From: Callorhinus ursinus
Taxonomy: Eukaryota > Chordata > Mammalia > Carnivora > Otariidae
Direction: 5' to 3'
Assembly (NCBI RefSeq): GCF_003265705.1
Contig: NW_020312775.1
Coordinates: forward strand, 2,826,800-2,890,799
DNA: 64,000 bases
Part shown: positions 22,871 through 34,550 of the stretch, one piece after another
Layout: each line of letters opens with the position of its first letter
Numbering within the stretch: position 1 is the first letter of the stretch
Notes under the pieces: model-generated
The model's database searches: none
What the model was told of the DNA's origin: nothing
What the model saw: only the letters and a program-made list of their open reading frames with translations
Made by a program: the position numbers and the translations under genes

Positions 22871-24361
22871 AAAAAGAACTAAAGCAAACAAATCATTATA
22901 TTTCCGAAGAAAATATTTTCTCTCCTTTTCCCTAAGTTTTAGCACTTCTAATTGTTATGTTTATGAAAACTGTTTTCCCACCCATTAGTTTTTCTTGTTC
23001 TTAGAATTCCCAGATTCTTCCATATCCACTTTAAAATAGAGCCCACGGCTGTAGGTGTTTAAATTATGGGCCAGGTAAAGTGAATAAAACAGGAGAAAAG
23101 ATTTTCTATCTATTGTTTTTTACTCTCTGTACTGTATACTTTTGAGCCCTTCAAACTGTCATCTAACATAAGCTGACCCAGAAACTATTACAAATCCAAT
23201 GAAGAAATAAATGCAGCAATTTTAAGTATTTAGAAATTATAATCATTTGATGTTGTTTTATATCTGTTAAACCTAGCAATACGATATTTGGACTTACATT
23301 TTTAATGTTTTTGTAGTTTTCCACCTTATAAAAGATAAAAGTTTCCACCTGGTAAAAGATAAAGAAGTCAATATTTTTATAGGATTCATTTTATTATATT
23401 TTACAAATGTACTTATGCCCAAGAGATTGAAAAAAAAAACTGTTTCTTCATCACAGATATTTTGAAAAGCACTGCTTTTCAAAAGCAGTGGTTCTGCTTT
23501 CTTGGTATTTATTTCTATTTCATTAAGCTTGGGAGACTTGAAACAGTTCACTTGTCCCGGACAAAGGCAATTGTCTATCACATTGCTACATTGCTCTCTT
23601 CCTTTTGGAATGTAACTATAACCACCATGCCAGGAAAATTAAGAGGAATTCTTTGTCAGTAACTAAAGAACTTTTTTTTTTTTTAGTTTTAATGATTTAA
23701 GTACTGCCATGTCTGAAAAGGAGAAGAATGCTCAAAGAGTGCTCAAAATATATTATGACAAAGTTCATGCACCTTTAATTCTCTAGTTCTTTAACTGTTC
23801 TGAATATACATTTTGGAGGTATTTATATGAAGGAAAAAGAGGCCAGAGAGGAATTTTATAATAACGTTAACATAATGTCTCCAGCCATTTAATTAATATT
23901 TTTCTAATTAAAAAACAAAATATTTTATTATAAAATCATTGGAATATGCTGATGAACAAATGAAAAATCATAAAAACCTATAATTCAATGATAATCACTC
24001 AATTTTTGTGTGTGTATGCACTTCCAGTCCCAATCTCTCTCTCTACACACATACACACATACACACCTCTCACATGAATAAAACATAAAATTTGCACATA
24101 TAATTTTTTAAATATAGGAATTACACTGTATTTTTAAATAATTTTTATTCCCAATACACAACTCTCCTTTCATTATTCACATGGTGTAGAGTCTCAGTTT
24201 TAACCATTTGAATTATCATGCATAAAAGCCATATTAAAAAATGTCAACTTTATTGAAGATTTTGTAGAGGAGCCAGAATAGGGATTTCACATTCCCAGAT
24301 ATCCTTGCCCTCTGTCACTCCTCCCCAGTGAACAGATACCTAGAACAAATAATTTAAAATT
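22871..24361. other. Unassigned intergenic DNA
   Basis: No gene seen. It contains overlapping palindromes at 23460-23490 and a TG/CA-rich patch near 24005-24075. The sequence at 23900-24240 has the texture of a very old retroelement tail, but I cannot place it. Confidence 0.45.
23460..23490. repeat. Two overlapping palindromes
   Basis: TTTTGAAAAGC (23460-23470) pairs with GCTTTTCAAAA (23474-23484), loop 3 nt. CACTGCTTTT (23470-23479) pairs with AAAAGCAGTG (23481-23490), loop 1 nt. The arms overlap, so only one hairpin can form at a time. Confidence 0.85.
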
Positions 24362-24375
24362 TATTTTAGACATTT

Positions 24376-24580
24376 TTTTAGAGTTATTTTTTTTAAGATT
24401 TTATTTATTTATTTGAGAGATAGAATGAGAGAGAGAGAGAGCATGAGACAGGGGAGGGTCAGAGGGAGAAGCAGACTCCCTGCTGAGCAGGGAGCCCGAT
24501 GTGGGACTCTATCCTGGGACTCCAGGATCATGACCTGAGCCAAAGGCAGTCGCTTACCCAACTAAGCCACCCAGGTGCCC
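24376..24580 (-). mobile_element. CAN-SINE
   Basis: Antisense full-length copy: T-rich tail with an intervening AGAGTTA, AAGATTTTATTTATTT, GA repeats, head at right. Perfect 14-bp duplication TATTTTAGACATTT at 24362-24375 and 24581-24594. Confidence 0.95.
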
Positions 24581-24594
24581 TATTTTAGACATTT

Positions 24595-25378
24595 ATATTC
24601 TTAAAATCTTGTCCTGGTCAAGTTCAGAAAGGTATAAAATATTTCAGAAGGTATAAAATAGTTCAGAAAGGTATAAAATAATTTTCCTTCCTGCAGTTCC
24701 TTATTAGGTCCTTTTTTCCCATCAGAATTTTCCCAAAATAATTTCAACTGTTCCACTCATGTGTTTTGCAGGATAATTCGGTCCTGCCTAATTTGCTACC
24801 CCAATGTTCATGATCATTCCCATCAAGGTGCTCAGGAAAGCAACAGCCCTCAGGAAACAGGACTCACAATTTTCTTAAAAGCAGTGAAGTTTAGAAATAA
24901 TGTTTGTTACTTTTCACACTACTTTTCCACTTATAAACTGGCATTTCTACAGATTCTTATATGTTTTTGATCACACAAGTCTTAATTCCTAAATACATCC
25001 CAGCTTTTGGATTGTCATAATTCATTTAGTCAAATATTTATACTAACTAGGTCATTTAAGTAATTTGTAAATTGGTTTATTATAAAATACACTGTACTGA
25101 GCATACTTTAGGTAAATCTTTTAAAACATTGCTGATTATTTGGTTACTTGAACTTCTGAGCTAAAAGATTATTTAAAGTTGCTGGACATAGAAGTAAACA
25201 TAACAATATCCCTGCTCCATATTTTATGGGCTGCTTTTATTTCCTATGTAAAACAATTGTCCCTTCCCATTCTTTGTTTTTTGGGGGGCTTATATCTATT
25301 TTTCTTACTAATCTCTAGTTCAGTTATATTAAGGCTATCAACACATCATATGCCATAACTTTTCCTTACTTTGTAGTT
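24595..25378. other. Unassigned intergenic DNA
   Basis: No recognised gene or repeat. A small local duplication GTATAAAATA.TTCAGAA lies at about 24630-24680. A 69-residue open frame at 24761 has no recognisable features. Confidence 0.45.
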
Positions 25379-26958
25379 TTTTTTAAATTTTATTTTATTA
25401 TGTTATGTTAGCCACCATACAATACATCATTAGTTTGTGATGTGGTGATCCACGAGTCATTATTTTCATATAACACCCAGTGCTCCATGCAGCACGTGCC
25501 CTCCTTAATACCCATCACTGGGCTAACCCATCCCCTCACACCCCTCCCCTCTAAAACCCTCAATTTGTTTCTCAGAGTCCATAGTCTCTCATGGTTCATC
25601 TCCCCCTCCCATTTCCCCCCCTTCATTTTACCCTTCCTTCTCCTAATGTCCTCCATGTTATTCCTTATGTTCCACAAATAAGTGAAACCACATGATACTT
25701 GACTTTCTCTGCTTGATTTATTTCACTTAGCATAATCTCCTCCAGTCCCATCCATGTTGATGTAAAAGTTGGGTATTCATTCTTTCTGATGGCAGAGTAA
25801 TATTCCATTGTATATATGGACCATATCTTCTTTATCCATTCATCCAAAAATTTGTATGGAATCAGAAAAGACCCCAAATCACCAAAGAAATGTTGAAAAA
25901 GAAAAACAAAGTTGGGGATATCACGTTGCCGGATTTCAAGCTTAATTACAAAGCAGTGATCACCAAGACATCATGGTACAGGCACAAAAGCAAACATATA
26001 GACCAATGGAACAAAATAGAGAGCCCAGATATGGACCTTCAACTCTATGGTCAAATAATCTTCGACAAAGCAGGAAAAATATGCAATGGAATAAAGACAG
26101 TCTCTTCAATAATTGGTGCTGGGAAAATTGGACAGCCACATGCAGAAGAATGAAACTCGACCATTCTCTAACACCATACACAAAGATAAACTCAAAATGG
26201 ATGAAAGACCTCAATGTGAGACAAGAATCCATCAAAATCCTAGAGGAGAACATAGGCAGTATCCTCTTTGGCATCAACCACAGCAACTTCTTTCAAGATA
26301 CATCTCTAAAGGCTAGTGAAACAAAAGCAAAAATGAACTTTTGGGACTTCCTCAAGATAGAAAGCTTCTGCACAGCAAAGGAAACATTCAACAAAACAAA
26401 GAGGCAACCCACAGAATGGGAGAAGATATTTGCAAATCACACTACAAATAAAGGGCTGATATCCAAGATCTATAAAGAACTTCTCAATCTCAACATCCAG
26501 AAAACAAATAATCCAGTCAAAAAATGGACAGAAGACATGAACAGACACTTCTTTAAAAAAGACATACAAATGGCTAACAGACACAAGAAAAAATATTCAT
26601 CATCATTATCCACTGGGGAAATTCAAATCAAAACCAGACTGAGATACCACCTTACACCAGTTAGAATGACAAAAGTTGACAAGGCAAGAAACAATAAATG
26701 TTGGAGAGGTTGTGGAGAAAGGGGAACCCTCTTACACTTTGTGGGAATGAAGTTGGTACAGCCCCTTTGGAAAACAGTGTGGAGGTGCCTCAAAAAATTA
26801 AAAACAGAGCTACCCTATGACCCAGCAATTGCACTACTGGCTATTTACCCCAAAGACAGATGTAGTGAAAAGAAGGGCCATATGCACCCCAATGTTCATA
26901 GCAGCAATGTCCTCAATAGCCAAACTGTGGAAAGAGTCGAGATGCCCTTCAACAGATG
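25379..26958 (-). mobile_element. LINE-1 with 5' inversion (twin-priming structure)
   Basis: Two abutting L1 segments in opposite orientation. Left, 25379-25850, antisense: T-rich tail, 3' UTR (type B), last ORF2 codons up to GGATGAATGGATAAAGAA. Right, 25851-26958, sense: ORF2 C-terminal half ending CTTCAACAGATGAAT. The two segments meet in L1 coordinates within a few bases, so one element was inverted at insertion with almost no loss. This is the standard product of twin priming. Flanking duplications are not clear. The host sequence to the right is an old L1M. Confidence 0.9.
25890..26958 (+). pseudogene. L1 ORF2 C-terminal relic (inverted segment)
   Basis: Two overlapping open frames cover the ORF2 C-terminal half: one at 25890-26153 ([20 protein letters not shown] near its start) and one at 25973-26958, in use after a one-base loss in the A-run near 26080. 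Visible landmarks: [14 protein letters not shown], [20 protein letters not shown] stretch, [19 protein letters not shown] and YPKD. The C-terminal cysteine motif (CX3CX7HX4C) reads [18 protein letters not shown], so its last cysteine is gone after a compensated pair of small deletions. Confidence 0.9.
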
Positions 26959-26959
26959 A

Positions 26960-27335
26960 ATATAGTTTGCTTTTTATTAAGACACATTTTTTGTTGTATA
27001 GAGATTATTTTAATATCTATGTAATCAAGTTTGTTGGTTTTCTGCCTTTGCTTTTATACTTAGCAGAAAACATATGATATTTATATTCCAGGTTAGGGGA
27101 TAATTTGTTCATTTCCTCCAACCTGCCTTTTTTTTTTTTTATAATTTCAACCACTCCTGGGTCTAATTTTTACATTTAAGTCTTTTGTTCATCTGAAATT
27201 TTTGAAATACTGGTTTATAGTGTGAGTTAAATCTTAAACTCATTCTCAGATTCACCAATTCTATTCAATTTGTATGGTCACCACCCTGATTTGAATTCTA
27301 TTCACTTGTCTATGGCATTATTGTGCCAGTCTCCT
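26960..27335 (-). mobile_element. Ancient L1M fragment, antisense
   Basis: Antisense L1M: ATCTATGTAATCAAGTTTGT, then ACTCCTGGGTCTAATTTTTA, then CATTTAAGTCTTTTGTTCAT and a TGGTTTATAGTGTGAGTTAA stretch, in the usual order of old L1 ORF2/3' sequences. It hosts the right side of the 5'-inverted L1. Confidence 0.65.
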
Positions 27336-27344
27336 ATGGGCTAG

Positions 27345-27830
27345 AAAAAAAAATTGAAGAATTACCTCGGAAGGTATATCATGTGACATAGAGAGACACA
27401 TTACCAGAAGAAGAAGAAAGTCTTAGAAGATAAATCCAAGAGTTACAACAGAAAATAATGGAACAAATAATAGAAAAATATATATCAGAGCTGAAGTGAG
27501 ACTAAAATTGTCAGATTGAAAGAGCCTGCAGCATGCCATTCAGAATAAGAGAAAAACTCACCCATGTAGGAATTTCCTAATGAAATTTGATAACACTAAG
27601 AATAAAAATAAAATCTTAAAACCTTCTACAGTTTAAAATAAATAAAAGATAACCTCCAAAGAAATATGAATCAGATTACCTGCAGATTTCTCTTCAGCAG
27701 TGTTAGCTTCCAGAAGGGTATGCAGTGATGCCTTCAAATTTCTAAGGGAAAATGATTTTATTACAAAAGTCTATAAGCAGCCAAGCTGTTGAACATGTGT
27801 CGTGATAGCATTACTTCCTTCATTTTGTAA
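27345..27830 (+). mobile_element. Ancient L1M or HAL1 ORF1-region relic
   Basis: Plus-strand homology to an old L1 ORF1 region: GAGACTAAAATTGTCAGATT, ATGCCATTCAGAATAAGAGA, TGAAATTTGATAACACTAAG, CAAATTTCTAAGGGAAAATG and AGTCTATAAGCAGCCAAGCT, in consensus order. Frames are destroyed. HAL1 (an L1 with ORF1 only) and L1M cannot be told apart by eye. Confidence 0.65.
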
Positions 27831-28568
27831 AAGGAGAGTCAAAAATACAGTTTACCTAATTAATGTAACAAGAAATAGAAAAGCATAAAATTGCAGAGCT
27901 CAACTAGAATCTGGAAACAAAGCGATATGAAAAGTAATAAAAACAATAGTGGATGATTTACCTGGAAAGAGAAGATACAGGGAGGGCACAACACTGGCTG
28001 CAAGTATTGGAAAGACTGCCATTTGATGATATGATTTTTGTTTCTCTTCCATGACCATTTATTTCCTACATCTGATAATTCTATTCTTGTTTCTGAGTCC
28101 AAATTATCCCTGATATAGTGTGGTTTGCTGCCAAGTGAGCTATGTCAAATGTTATGACAGTATTCCTCATTTATTTTCCAATTTCCTGCTGGTTACATTT
28201 TCTACTTAAATATTTTGGAATGTGTGCCATTTTATTTACTCTCTAATATAACTTATAGCAACTTTCCTCCATTTTATTTAGGTTGACCCCCAGTTTATAG
28301 GACTTGTAAAATGAAGAATCCAATTTATTTTGTTGCTAGCTATTTAACTTGATCAAATCTCAGATCCTCAGTGAGACTATCAATGTAACGCTTTTCTCAA
28401 AACCTAGTATATTGTAAATACTCAGAAAGTTATTTATTATTGGCAGTAGGTCAAAATATGATTTATTTCTTTCCTCCTATTGCCTTGTTCCCTCAAGAAA
28501 ATCAGTCTACATTCAGTAACAATAGGATTACATTGTTGTAATCGTGTTGCTTTTCACATCATACTTCC
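27831..28568. other. Unassigned intergenic DNA
   Basis: No gene or nameable repeat. AT-rich, with one 80-residue antisense open frame (27860-28102) lacking recognisable domains. Confidence 0.45.
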
Positions 28569-28576
28569 AGTGTTAA

Positions 28577-28731
28577 GAAGGGCACGTGTTGGGATGAGCA
28601 CTGGGTGTTATACACAACTAATGAATCATTGAACACTACAACAAAAACTTATGATGTACTATATGTTGGCTAACTCAACATAATAAAAAATAAAAATAAT
28701 AAAATAATAAATAATAAAAAATAATAATTCT
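28577..28731 (+). mobile_element. LINE-1 3' scrap
   Basis: About 155 bp: only the last part of a type B L1 3' UTR (GGCACGTGTTGGGATGAGCA, GGGTGTTATACACAACTAAT) and an A/T-rich tail of AATAA repeats. Target-site duplication AGTGTTAA at 28569-28576 and 28732-28739, extendable leftward to 12 bp with one mismatch. A severely 5'-truncated insertion. Confidence 0.92.
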
Positions 28732-28803
28732 AGTGTTAAATTCCATTTTCAGACTTTAGTGTGTATCAGACTAACTTATACAGTTTATTAAAAGGTAGAA
28801 ACT

Positions 28804-29004
28804 TGGGGCCCCTGAGTGGCTCAGTTGGTTTAAAATCTGCTTTTGGCTCAGGTTATGATCCCGGGGTGCTGGGATGGAGCCCCGCATCAGGTTCCCTGTT
28901 CAGTGGGGACCCTGCTTCTCCCTCTCCCCCCTAATTGTGCTCTTTCTCACTATATCTCTCTATCGCAAATAAATAAATAAAATCTTTAAACAATAAAATA
29001 AAAT
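28804..29004 (+). mobile_element. CAN-SINE
   Basis: Plus strand. Head TGGGGCCCCTGAGTGGCTCA, GGGATGGAGCCCCGCATCAG core, CT-rich middle, CAAATAAATAAATAAAATC tail followed by AAAATA repeats. Duplication AAAAGGTAGAAACT / AAAAGGTCAAAACT at 28790-28803 and 29005-29018 (one mismatch). Confidence 0.95.
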
Positions 29005-29018
29005 AAAAGGTCAAAACT

Positions 29019-29799
29019 CAGGCCTTATCTCTAAAAGTATTTATTGAGCTAACCTGGGGTAAGCCTATATTTAAGCAGTACCCAGGACCACAAACCACAT
29101 TTTGAGAAATTGGCATCCTCATAGATATAGAAATGCCTGATTATAATCTCTGTAGCCATTGGAATGGACTGTAGTTGCCAGTATCTACTGATACTCTTCT
29201 AGTGAAAGAGACCTCTCAAAGACAGACCATTGTTATTCAAAATAATTCTTATTTTCACATAGTCTTATATTTGTAATGTCCATTACTAATAGAGTAACCA
29301 ATTATCCAGGTTTGGCCAAGACTGAGTAGGTTCTGGGGACATGGGACTCAATGATAAAACTGAGGTAATTCCGGGAAAACCAAGATAAGTTGGTCACAAA
29401 CTCCTAAATTCTAAAATCTTCTTTGAAATCATTCAGAGAAAAAGAACAAAAGTATAAAGAAAGATAATGTTTGTTAACTTTCATTGTTTTAACAATATGA
29501 TACACATGAAATGTACCAGGCACTATTTGTGTGACAGAAATAACAATGAGTAATGTAGACTCACCCTTTTCCCTTATTGGGTTTTCAGTCTATTGGGAGA
29601 GAAATAAATAATTACTACAATTAAATTATATGAAAGTGGAATATAGATTCTTAAAAGATCACATATCACAGGCACCTAAACTAATTAAGTGAGATCACTG
29701 GCAGCTTCCTGAAGATCTAGTCATCAATTGGTATCTGTACAACAAATTATTTAATCCTGCAAGACTATATTGGAGGAAACCATTTGAATTATTATGTCC
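29019..29799. other. Mostly unassigned; L2-like stretch
   Basis: No gene. At 29500-29640 the order TACCAGGCACTATTTGTGTG, GTAATGTAGACTCACCC and TCTATTGGGAGAGAAATAA matches the antisense L2 3' region (roughly 55 percent confidence). The sequence GGACATGGGACTCAATGATA near 29337 belongs to a common mammalian repeat that I cannot name. Confidence 0.5.
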
Positions 29800-31125
29800 A
29801 AGATGGCAGGAAACAATATTCAAATGGAAAAAGACAATCTCTTCAACAAATGGTGTTGGGAAAACTGGAAAGCAACATGCAAAAGAATGAAACACAACCA
29901 CTTTCTTACATCATACATACACAAAAATAAACTCAAAATGGATGAAAGACCTAAATATGAGATAGGAAGCCATCAAAATTCTAGAGAACACAGGCAATAA
30001 CCTGTTTGACATCGACCATAGCAATTTCTTACCAGATACATCTCCTGCAGCAGGGGAAACAAAAGCAAAAATGTACTATGGGAATTCATTAAAATAAAAA
30101 GCTTCTGCACCATGAAGGAAACAATCAGCAAAACTAAAAGGTAACCTACATAAAGGGGAAAAATATTTGCAAATCACATATGTGATAAAGGGTCAATGTC
30201 CAAAATATGTAAAGAACTTATAAAACTTAACACATAAAAAAAATCCAGTTAAGAAAAAAGGCAGAAGACATGAGTAGACTTTTTTCCAAAGAAGACATCC
30301 AGATGGCCAGCAGACACATAAAAAGATGCTCAACATCACTCATCATCACGAAAATACAAATCAAAACTACAATGAGATATCATCTCACACCTGTCAGAAT
30401 GGCTAAAATTAACAACACATGAAAGAATAGATGTAGGTGAAGATGTGGATAAAGGGGAACCCTCTTACACTATTGGTGGGAATGTAAACAGGTGCAGCCA
30501 TTCTGGAAAAGAGTATGGAGATTCCTCAGAAAGTTAAACTACCCTATGATCCAGCAATTTCACTATCAGGTATTTACCCAAACAATTAAAATATACTGAT
30601 TTGAAGCGATACATGCACCCCAGTGTTTATAGCAGCATTATCAAGAATAGCCAAATTACAGAAAAAGCCCAAATGTCCATTGACTGATGAATGGATAAAG
30701 AAGTGTGATATATACATAGAATGGAACATTACTCAGTCATAAAAAAGAATGAAATCTTACCATTTGCAACAACATGGTTGGAAATAGAGTGTATTATGCA
30801 AAGTGAAATAAGTTAGAGAAAGACAAATTCCATATGATTTCACTTAGACGTGGAATTTAAGAAATGAAACAGATGAACATGGGGGGGGAGAGAGAGAGAG
30901 GCAAACCATAAAACAGACTCTTAACTATAGAAAACAAACCAAGGATTGTTGGAGAGGAGGTGCGTGGAGAGATGGGTTAAATAGGTGGTGGGTATTAAGG
31001 AGGGCACTTGTGATGAGCACTGGGTGTTATATGCAACTGATGAATCACTAAATTCTATTCCTGAAACTAGTATGTTAACTAACTGGAATTTAAATAAAAT
31101 TTTGAAACTACAAATAAATATAAAA
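29800..31125 (+). mobile_element. LINE-1 3' half
   Basis: Plus-strand ORF2 C-terminal third and complete 3' UTR, 5'-truncated near 29800. Landmarks: GACAATCTCTTCAACAAATG, an AAATGTACTATGGGAATTCA stretch, ACCCTCTTACACTATTGGTG (cysteine-motif region), ATGGAACATTACTCAGTCAT, then the 3' UTR ending GGAATTTAAATAAAAT with an A-rich tail near 31125. Frames are broken by several indels. The ORF2-tail microsatellite site is not expanded here (GATATATACATAGAATGG). Confidence 0.93.
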
Positions 31126-32380
31126 ATAAAATCATAATTTATTGCCGATATTTCTGCAATAAATTTCTAATTATACTCTTTGCTTCCATTTGCTACCGTA
31201 TAGTCTAATCTTATGACAGTGGCCACAAGGATCCTTTAAAAATGGAAGTCAGGACTTTGGGTTTTGGACATTTATAGAATGCTGAAAAAAGAATCATTCC
31301 CAAATTAACAACCATATAATGAAACAAAAAACCTACAAAATTATAACTTTTCCTAAATTCATTAGAGAGCTGAAGTAAACCTAAGGAAAGAAATGTCACA
31401 AAGTCACACGGGATTCACACATTTGTTTACCAGGAGCTGTACTTAGGAGGAAGATGGGGCTACCATAGATATAAGGAACATTTGACATAATTATTAAATT
31501 AATTGCTAAAGGTTTAGTGTAGTTTAATGTGACAGTATAGACATTCTAAGAGCTGGAAATGCAGAGGAGTTTGCATCCACTTGCTGTCTCCATGGATCTT
31601 ACTATGTTCTCATGAGAGACATGAGATCCACGGTATAATACTAGAGAGAACACCCCTTATTGAGACAAGCCTTGGTGAAAGGATCAATGTTAGCTACAGG
31701 AAAGGCAAGAAGCCCCACTTAGATCTTATTTTTCTATGTTTCTACAGAACATAAGCCTTAAGACACTGAGGGGGAGGGGAGAAAAATCCCCCAGGCCACA
31801 TTTAAAGTTCCATTACTAGATGAAGGAAAAATAAACCATAAAATCCTTCTGCAGAAAGGCGTAGGAAACCATCCTAAGCTCAGATCATTAGAAATCCACA
31901 TCTGCTAAGGGAGGAACCAGAAACTATCTTCTGCATAAGCTTTATTAAAGATAAGATACAAGGCAGAATTCAGCTGTCACAAGTAGAAGGGGAAAGATCT
32001 TTTAGAAATTGCCACTCCCAAGAACCAGAAACAAAGGGTCTACTTAAACCTTATACTGAACCAAGACAACAGAGAATGTCCCAAACATCATTTTCCCAAC
32101 AGGCCAGCAAGCACTGACAAGTGATAGCAGATTACCTGTGGAGGATGAGCAAGAGTGGAGATAGAGGGGGAGAGAGAGAGAGATCCTTTCTAAGGCTCTA
32201 GGGCACAGGCAAAGCTTAAAACCGATGGTGAAAGTGAAAGAGTAAAAAAAAGAAAAACTTCCAGCAACCCAATTCACACCTGAGGCACGAAGTAAAATTA
32301 GAATTTAAAGACTATGGTGCACTGTAGGTAAGCGACAAAAGAGAAACCCAGCTCAGCTCCTGACTAGACTGATTTAAACC
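31126..32380. other. Unassigned DNA, perhaps an old L1 5' UTR at its right
   Basis: No gene recognised. 31690-32380 is GC-richer and purine-rich and leads directly into L1M ORF1 sequence, so part of it may be that element's 5' UTR; I cannot prove this by eye. Confidence 0.4.
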
Positions 32381-33030
32381 CTCACAATAGACCTAACAGA
32401 AGACTTAACAGAATTGTCCTCAGGCATAAGTGCTATTTATCTCAGTATCCACTCTTCTACACATAATACCCAGCTTTAATTAAAATAAAAAGTCAAATGA
32501 TAAAAGAAAAAAAAATATTGAGAACCAAAACAATCAGTAAAATAAGACTCAGGTATGACTCAGAGGTTGGTAATAAAAGAGAGGGATTTAAAATGATTAT
32601 AATTAAAAAACTAAAGATTATATGTGGAAAACATGTACAATATCCATTAACAGATGAGTAATTTCAGCAAAGACATGGAATTAATAATAAAGAATCAATA
32701 GGGAATTAAGGGAAAAAACACAGTAACAAAGATAAAGTATACTTTTGATGGGTTCATCACTAGATTGGATAGAGCAGAAAAAAATACTGAACTTTAACGT
32801 AGGTCTATAGGAATTATCAAACAGCAACACACAAAAAAGAAAAGGTTATCCAAGAGTTCAAACACTGGGACAACAACAGTTTAACTTATGTGTAGTTGGA
32901 TTCCAAGAAGGGGAGAAAGTATTTGGTAGAAAAAAATATTTGAAAAAATAACAGCTGAGTACCTTCTAAAAATAAAGAAAGACATTAAATGATAAATTCA
33001 GGAAAGTCAGAAAACACCAAGTTTAATAAA

Positions 33031-33062
33031 TCTCTGTCTCTGTTTCTCTCTGTTTCTCTGTT

Positions 33063-33101
<39 letters not shown>
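33031..33101. repeat. (TCTCTGTT)n-(TC)n-(CA)n compound microsatellite
   Basis: Imperfect TCTCTGTTTC units, then about 10 TC units, then about 9 CA units, inside the L1M ORF1 relic. Confidence 0.93.
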
Positions 33102-34037
33102 GTACATCATATTAAACTCCTGCAAATAAAAAATGGAGAGAAAATCTTGAAGGTACTGTGGAGTGAGAGATCACATTGCATACAGAGAAACAAAGATAAG
33201 AATAATAGCAGATTTCTTGTCATAAGCTACAAAGGGTAAAAGTAAATGAACTAGTATCATTAGAGTACTGAAAGAGAAAAAAATATATACCAACCAGTAA
33301 CTTTGTACCCAGTAAAAGTATATTTCAAAAATTAAAACTTTTCAAATGATCTAAAGTCAGAATCATTTATTGTAAACAGACCTGTACTAAAAAAAATATT
33401 GAGTAAATTCCTTAAGATAAAAGGTATATGATACCAGAAAGAACCTTGGATTCTCCCAAAGAAATAAAGAGTTCTAGAAATGGTAAAAATTAGGATAAAT
33501 ATAAAATTCATTTATGCTATTTTTAATCATGCTAAAATAATTGTTACATAAATCAAAAATAGAGGTAATGTAATGTGTGTTTATAGCATATGTAAAATAA
33601 AAATGTATATGAAAAATATCACAAAAGATGAGAAATTGGATTTGTGTGCATACTGTTACAAACATCAGACACTATAAATGAAGTGGTTTAATGTTATTTG
33701 AAAGTAGACTGTGATTAAATAAAGATGTGTGCCATAAACCTCAGTTACAAATAATAATTGAAAAAATAGTACAATCAATATTTCAAATAATAAATCAAAA
33801 GTGGGGGTAAAATAGAATTACATAATTGTTTTAGAATTACATAGTATCTTATCAATCAAAAAAGTAAAGACAGAAGGAAAAAAAATAGAATAGAAAATGA
33901 TTAGAAAAATGATTGATTTTAAGCAAGCCATATCCACAGTTACATTAAATGTTAATAGACTATGTATACCAGAAAAATACAGAAATTGTCAGATTGAACA
34001 AACAACAGCTAACCATATGTTGTCTACAAGAAATCCA

Positions 34038-34250
34038 TGTCTTTTTGTTTCTTGTTTTTTGTTTTGTTTTGTTGTTATTTTGCTTTTTAACCAGCTGAGC
34101 CACCCAGGCGCCCCGTTGTTATTTTGCTTTTTAAATAGGCTCCATGCCCACTGTGGAACCCAATGCAGGGCTTGAACTCATGTCCCCAAGATCAAGACCT
34201 GAGCTGAGATCGAGTCAGATGCTTAACCAACTGAGCCACCCAGGAGCCCC
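34038..34250 (-). mobile_element. CAN-SINE, odd copy with internal templated insertion
   Basis: Antisense SINE, tail as TTTTG repeats at left, head at right (CCAACTGAGCCACCCAGGAG). The CT-rich middle is largely lacking. Near its tail, 34091-34114 is a second copy of the SINE's first 24 bases, framed by a perfect 20-bp direct repeat (34071-34090 and 34115-34134). Target-site duplication AAGAAATCCA at 34028-34037 and 34251-34260; a third copy lies beyond the next SINE. Confidence 0.9.
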
Positions 34251-34260
34251 AAGAAATCCA

Positions 34261-34458
34261 TTTTTTTTTAAGATTTTATTTATTTATTTGACAGAGAGAG
34301 GGAGACAGTGAGAACAGGAACACAAGCAGGGGGAGTGGGAGAGGGAGAAGCAGGCTTCCTGCCAAGCAGGGAGCCCAATGCGGAACTCGATCCCAGGACC
34401 CTGGGATCATGACCTGAGCCGAAGGCAGACGCTTAATGACTGAACCACCCAGGCGCCC
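34261..34458 (-). mobile_element. CAN-SINE stacked on the same target
   Basis: Full-length antisense copy, younger looking than its left neighbour, separated from it by exactly one copy of the 10-bp duplication AAGAAATCCA (34251-34260). The next copy is at 34459-34468, after which the L1M resumes. Confidence 0.96.
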
Positions 34459-34550
34459 AAGAAATCCACTTTAAAGACAAAGTAATAATTAAGGTAAAAG
34501 TGAAAGAATGGAAAAAGATATGCCATGCCAACTCTAATAAAAATAAATTG

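Noticed and set aside
25442..25681. 79-residue proline/leucine-rich plus-strand frame
   Set aside because: Antisense reading of an L1 3' UTR, shared with other copies in the window.
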